The notes below the pieces were generated by a model that worked only from the letters and a program-made list of their open reading frames with translations, made no database searches and had not been told where the DNA came from. 43,373 bases of DNA from Lachnospiraceae bacterium (lineage in GTDB: Bacteria > Bacillota > Clostridia > Lachnospirales > Lachnospiraceae), in contig JAEEUR010000009.1 in assembly GCA_016290595.1 (NCBI GenBank), positions 1 to 43,373 of the forward strand, written 5' to 3'. Shown piece by piece: positions 42,199 to 43,373 of this stretch (position 1 is the first letter of the stretch; every line of letters starts with the position of its first letter). Made by a program: the position numbers and the translations under genes.

Positions 42199-42389
42199 TT
42201 GGCATCCTCCACATTTTTCAGCAGGATGCGGGTGAGCTTCTTTTCCAGAAACTCATTTCCTTCAAAGCTGCCGGTGACAGTGTAGACGGTTCCGTGGATC
42301 TCACGTTCGACCTTGATCTCCGGGATCCAATAAGCCTAAAGATTCCTGACCGTGATGTGACCGGACTCGTCAATTCTTGTTTCTCTCAT
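42195..42389 (-). pseudogene. TnpW-like small transposon gene interrupted by an in-frame TAG
   Basis: From the ATG at 42389 (AAGGAGA 10 bases upstream) the frame runs 17 codons to TAG (42338-42336), then continues open for 46 codons (AYWIPEIKVEREIHGTVYTV and on to LTRILLKNVEDAK) to TGA at 42197-42195. The second part, with HGTVYTVTGSF and EKKLTRILL, resembles the small TnpW proteins encoded beside TnpX/TndX recombinases. So one small gene appears broken by a single stop. The overlap with the recombinase start remains intact. The family match is by memory and moderate. Confidence 0.6.
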
Positions 42390-42430
42390 TTTGGCTGTTC
42401 TCCTTTTTCTCATATTTCCGGACAAAAAGA

Positions 42431-42506
42431 GCCGGGTCACATAGAAACGCACCGATAGACGAACCCGGAGAGTCCGCCTCATCGATATGTGTCTATGTAA
42501 CCCGGC
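42431..42506 (-). promoter_or_regulatory. Terminator-like long-arm structure in the recombinase leader
   Basis: Minus reading: GCCGGGTTACATAGA and TCTATGTGACCCGGC pair over 15 positions (one wobble) around a 46-base loop, followed directly by TCTTTTTG. It lies between the promoter at 42665-42693 and the TnpW-like start, so it may attenuate recombinase expression. Confidence 0.65.
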
Positions 42507-42615
42507 AGTCAAACAGCCGGCAGCTGCTCTAATGCAGCTAACTGTATCTATCCTATCCGACAGATACTCTATATAAGCCGAGAACTCACCCTGCCCCGGG
42601 GAGAGAACCGGCAAC

Positions 42616-42636
42616 GAATCGGGATGAACCCGATTC
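42616..42636 (-). promoter_or_regulatory. Leader hairpin after the recombinase promoter
   Basis: GAATCGGG-ATGAA-CCCGATTC, 8 perfect pairs and a 5-base loop, about 30 bases downstream of the -10 box. Further stems (AGCTGC/GCAGCT and GCCGGC/GCCGG) follow, giving a structured leader of about 270 bases with no convincing gene. Confidence 0.55.
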
Positions 42637-42664
42637 CCCAAGATCCATTTTCAGGACCGATACA

Positions 42665-42693
42665 AATATACCAACACGGATTTGGGCTGTCAA
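42665..42693 (-). promoter_or_regulatory. Strong promoter of the recombinase transcript
   Basis: Minus strand: TTGACA (42693-42688), 17 bases, TATATT (42670-42665). The start codon of the TnpW-like frame is about 275 bases downstream, implying a long leader. Confidence 0.8.
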
Positions 42694-42707
42694 TACACCC
42701 GAAAGCA

Positions 42708-42729
42708 GTTGACGGTTTCATCCGTCAAC
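42708..42729. terminator. Perfect 8-bp hairpin just upstream of the recombinase promoter
   Basis: GTTGACGG-TTTCAT-CCGTCAAC, with AGCAG/CTGCT able to extend the stem beyond a small bulge. It could insulate the element from the ABC exporter transcript coming from the right. Confidence 0.6.
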
Positions 42730-42753
42730 GTCCTGCTTTGCCCACCTTTCAGT

Positions 42754-42876
42754 ACTTGGCAAGCAGGGCATACTCGTAAGAGTATGCGGATTTTCGTCCG
42801 AAACCGTTATCGCATCCGTAACTGGCGAGCAGTGTACCGATGGACGGTTCCAGAACTTGGCGAGCAGTGTCCCGAT
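42754..42876. repeat. Three related direct repeats of about 20 bp
   Basis: ACTTGGCAAGCAGGGCATAC (42754-42773), AACTGGCGAGCAGTGTACC (from 42820) and AACTTGGCGAGCAGTGTCC (from 42854). In minus translation they encode recurring I-G-T-L-L-A-type motifs in two different frames, so the stretch may be a decayed coding repeat or a set of protein-binding sites. The rest of 42730-43005 holds no gene that I can support. Confidence 0.55.
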
Positions 42877-43005
42877 CCGGATCGGAACCACTTTCGCCAA
42901 ATCTGGCTTGTTGGGATAATCCCAAACCCTTATGATCGCACAAGTGCGAGCTGCGCGTTTCTTCGAAACACTTAGTCTGCTTTCAGTAATAAGTATTCAT
43001 GGCTA

Positions 43006-43373
43006 TTACTGCTGAGAAACGGTGAACAGCGAATAGAAATAGCCCTTCTGCTCCATGAGCTCGTCGAAGCTGCCCTGTTCGGACACCGCGCCGTTTTTCA
43101 GCGCGAGTAAACCTGTACAGCGGCGTAGGATATTCTCGTCCAGATCGTGGGTGACGATGACACGGGTATAGCCGTCGAGCTTCAGGATCGCGTCCAGCAC
43201 CTCGAAAGAGGTTTCCGCATCCAGGCTTGCCGTGGCCTCATCTACAAAAAGCACGGGGGTCTTGCGCAGCAATGCACGGGCGATGGAGATGCGCTGGCGT
43301 TCGCCGCCGGAGAGTCCGGAGCCGTTCTCGCCGCAGAGATAATCAGCGCCTTTTTCGTCGATCAACCTGCTAA
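43006..43373 (-). CDS. ABC exporter ATP-binding domain (partial, C-terminal part)
   Basis: This is the last 121 or so residues of an ABC transporter, cut by the right edge; the frame is open to the window end, so the 5' part lies outside. The signature LSGGERQRISIARALL, Walker B VLFVDEATASLDAE and the switch His in VIVTHDLDE are visible. The ending (YFYSLFTVSQQ) is typical of exporter half-transporters that fuse a membrane domain to the ATPase. The mobile element lies directly downstream of its stop. Substrate cannot be judged. Confidence 0.9.
   Translation of the reverse strand, partial: SRLIDEKGADYLCGENGSGLSGGERQRISIARALLRKTPVLFVDEATASLDAETSFEVLDAILKLDGYTRVIVTHDLDENILRRCTGLLALKNGAVSEQGSFDELMEQKGYFYSLFTVSQQ

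Noticed and set aside
42390-42641. Extension of the small TnpW-like frame upstream to a TTG, giving a 101-codon frame across the leader.
   Set aside because: It runs through several stem structures, has no ribosome site at the TTG, and no domain is recognisable.
42754-42876. Possible CRISPR array.
   Set aside because: Only three diverged repeats with unequal spacing and no cas genes nearby.

Overview
The window looks like part of a GC-rich genome from the Bacillota, most likely a gut or rumen Clostridia member. The reasons are strong AGGAGG ribosome sites, sigma-A promoters often with an extended TGn -10, a MutS2 with Smr domain, a class III fructose-1,6-bisphosphatase, an ECF sigma/anti-sigma pair of the type common in Clostridia, ABC-F and heterodimeric ABC exporters, and a large serine recombinase with a TnpW-like partner. 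No species can be named from the sequence alone. No rRNA, tRNA or CRISPR array was seen.

Layout. 1-5465 (minus): an NlpC/P60-like protein followed by a dipeptide/oligopeptide ABC importer (binding lipoprotein, hairpin, two permeases, start of the ATPase, cut by the window edge). 5835-16986 (plus): a class I glutamine amidotransferase-like hydrolase; an SbcD/YhaO-like nuclease with a membrane-anchored SbcC/YhaN-like ATPase, MutS2 and a two-component system in one run; then a PlsC-like acyltransferase with a zinc ribbon and a GltS-type symporter. 17070-24117 (minus): a visibly AT-richer island holding an ECF sigma factor with its membrane anti-sigma-like partner, an orphan protease pro-domain-like protein, a trigger-factor-like lipoprotein, a secreted chymotrypsin-fold serine protease with a streptogrisin-like pro-region, a decayed tandem copy of that protease, and a TauE-family exporter. 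24328-33160 (minus): a heterodimeric ABC exporter translationally coupled to an ABC-F protein whose leader holds a terminator, then metK, murA and class II fba. 33292-34113 (minus): an XRE-HTH/Uma2 nuclease fusion. 34330-40391 (plus): fbp, peptidase E-like, an alkyltransferase-like protein, pepT and a GT-C glycosyltransferase. 40480-42970: a serine-recombinase mobile element with a structured leader and a TnpW-like frame broken by an amber codon. 43006-43373: the end of another ABC exporter.

The most interesting region is 17070-23233. A secreted protease, a copy of it that has lost exactly the catalytic domain but kept signal peptide and pro-domain, an orphan pro-domain without protease, a lipoprotein resembling an extracytoplasmic folding factor, and an ECF sigma/anti-sigma pair all point the same way and lie close together. 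This suggests an envelope protease module in which pro-domains may act in trans. Second is the ABC-F leader (29365-29602): a 4-codon upstream frame with a perfect Shine-Dalgarno site and an intrinsic terminator placed so close to the start codon that transcripts must read through it, the arrangement known from antibiotic-induced attenuation of resistance ABC-F genes.
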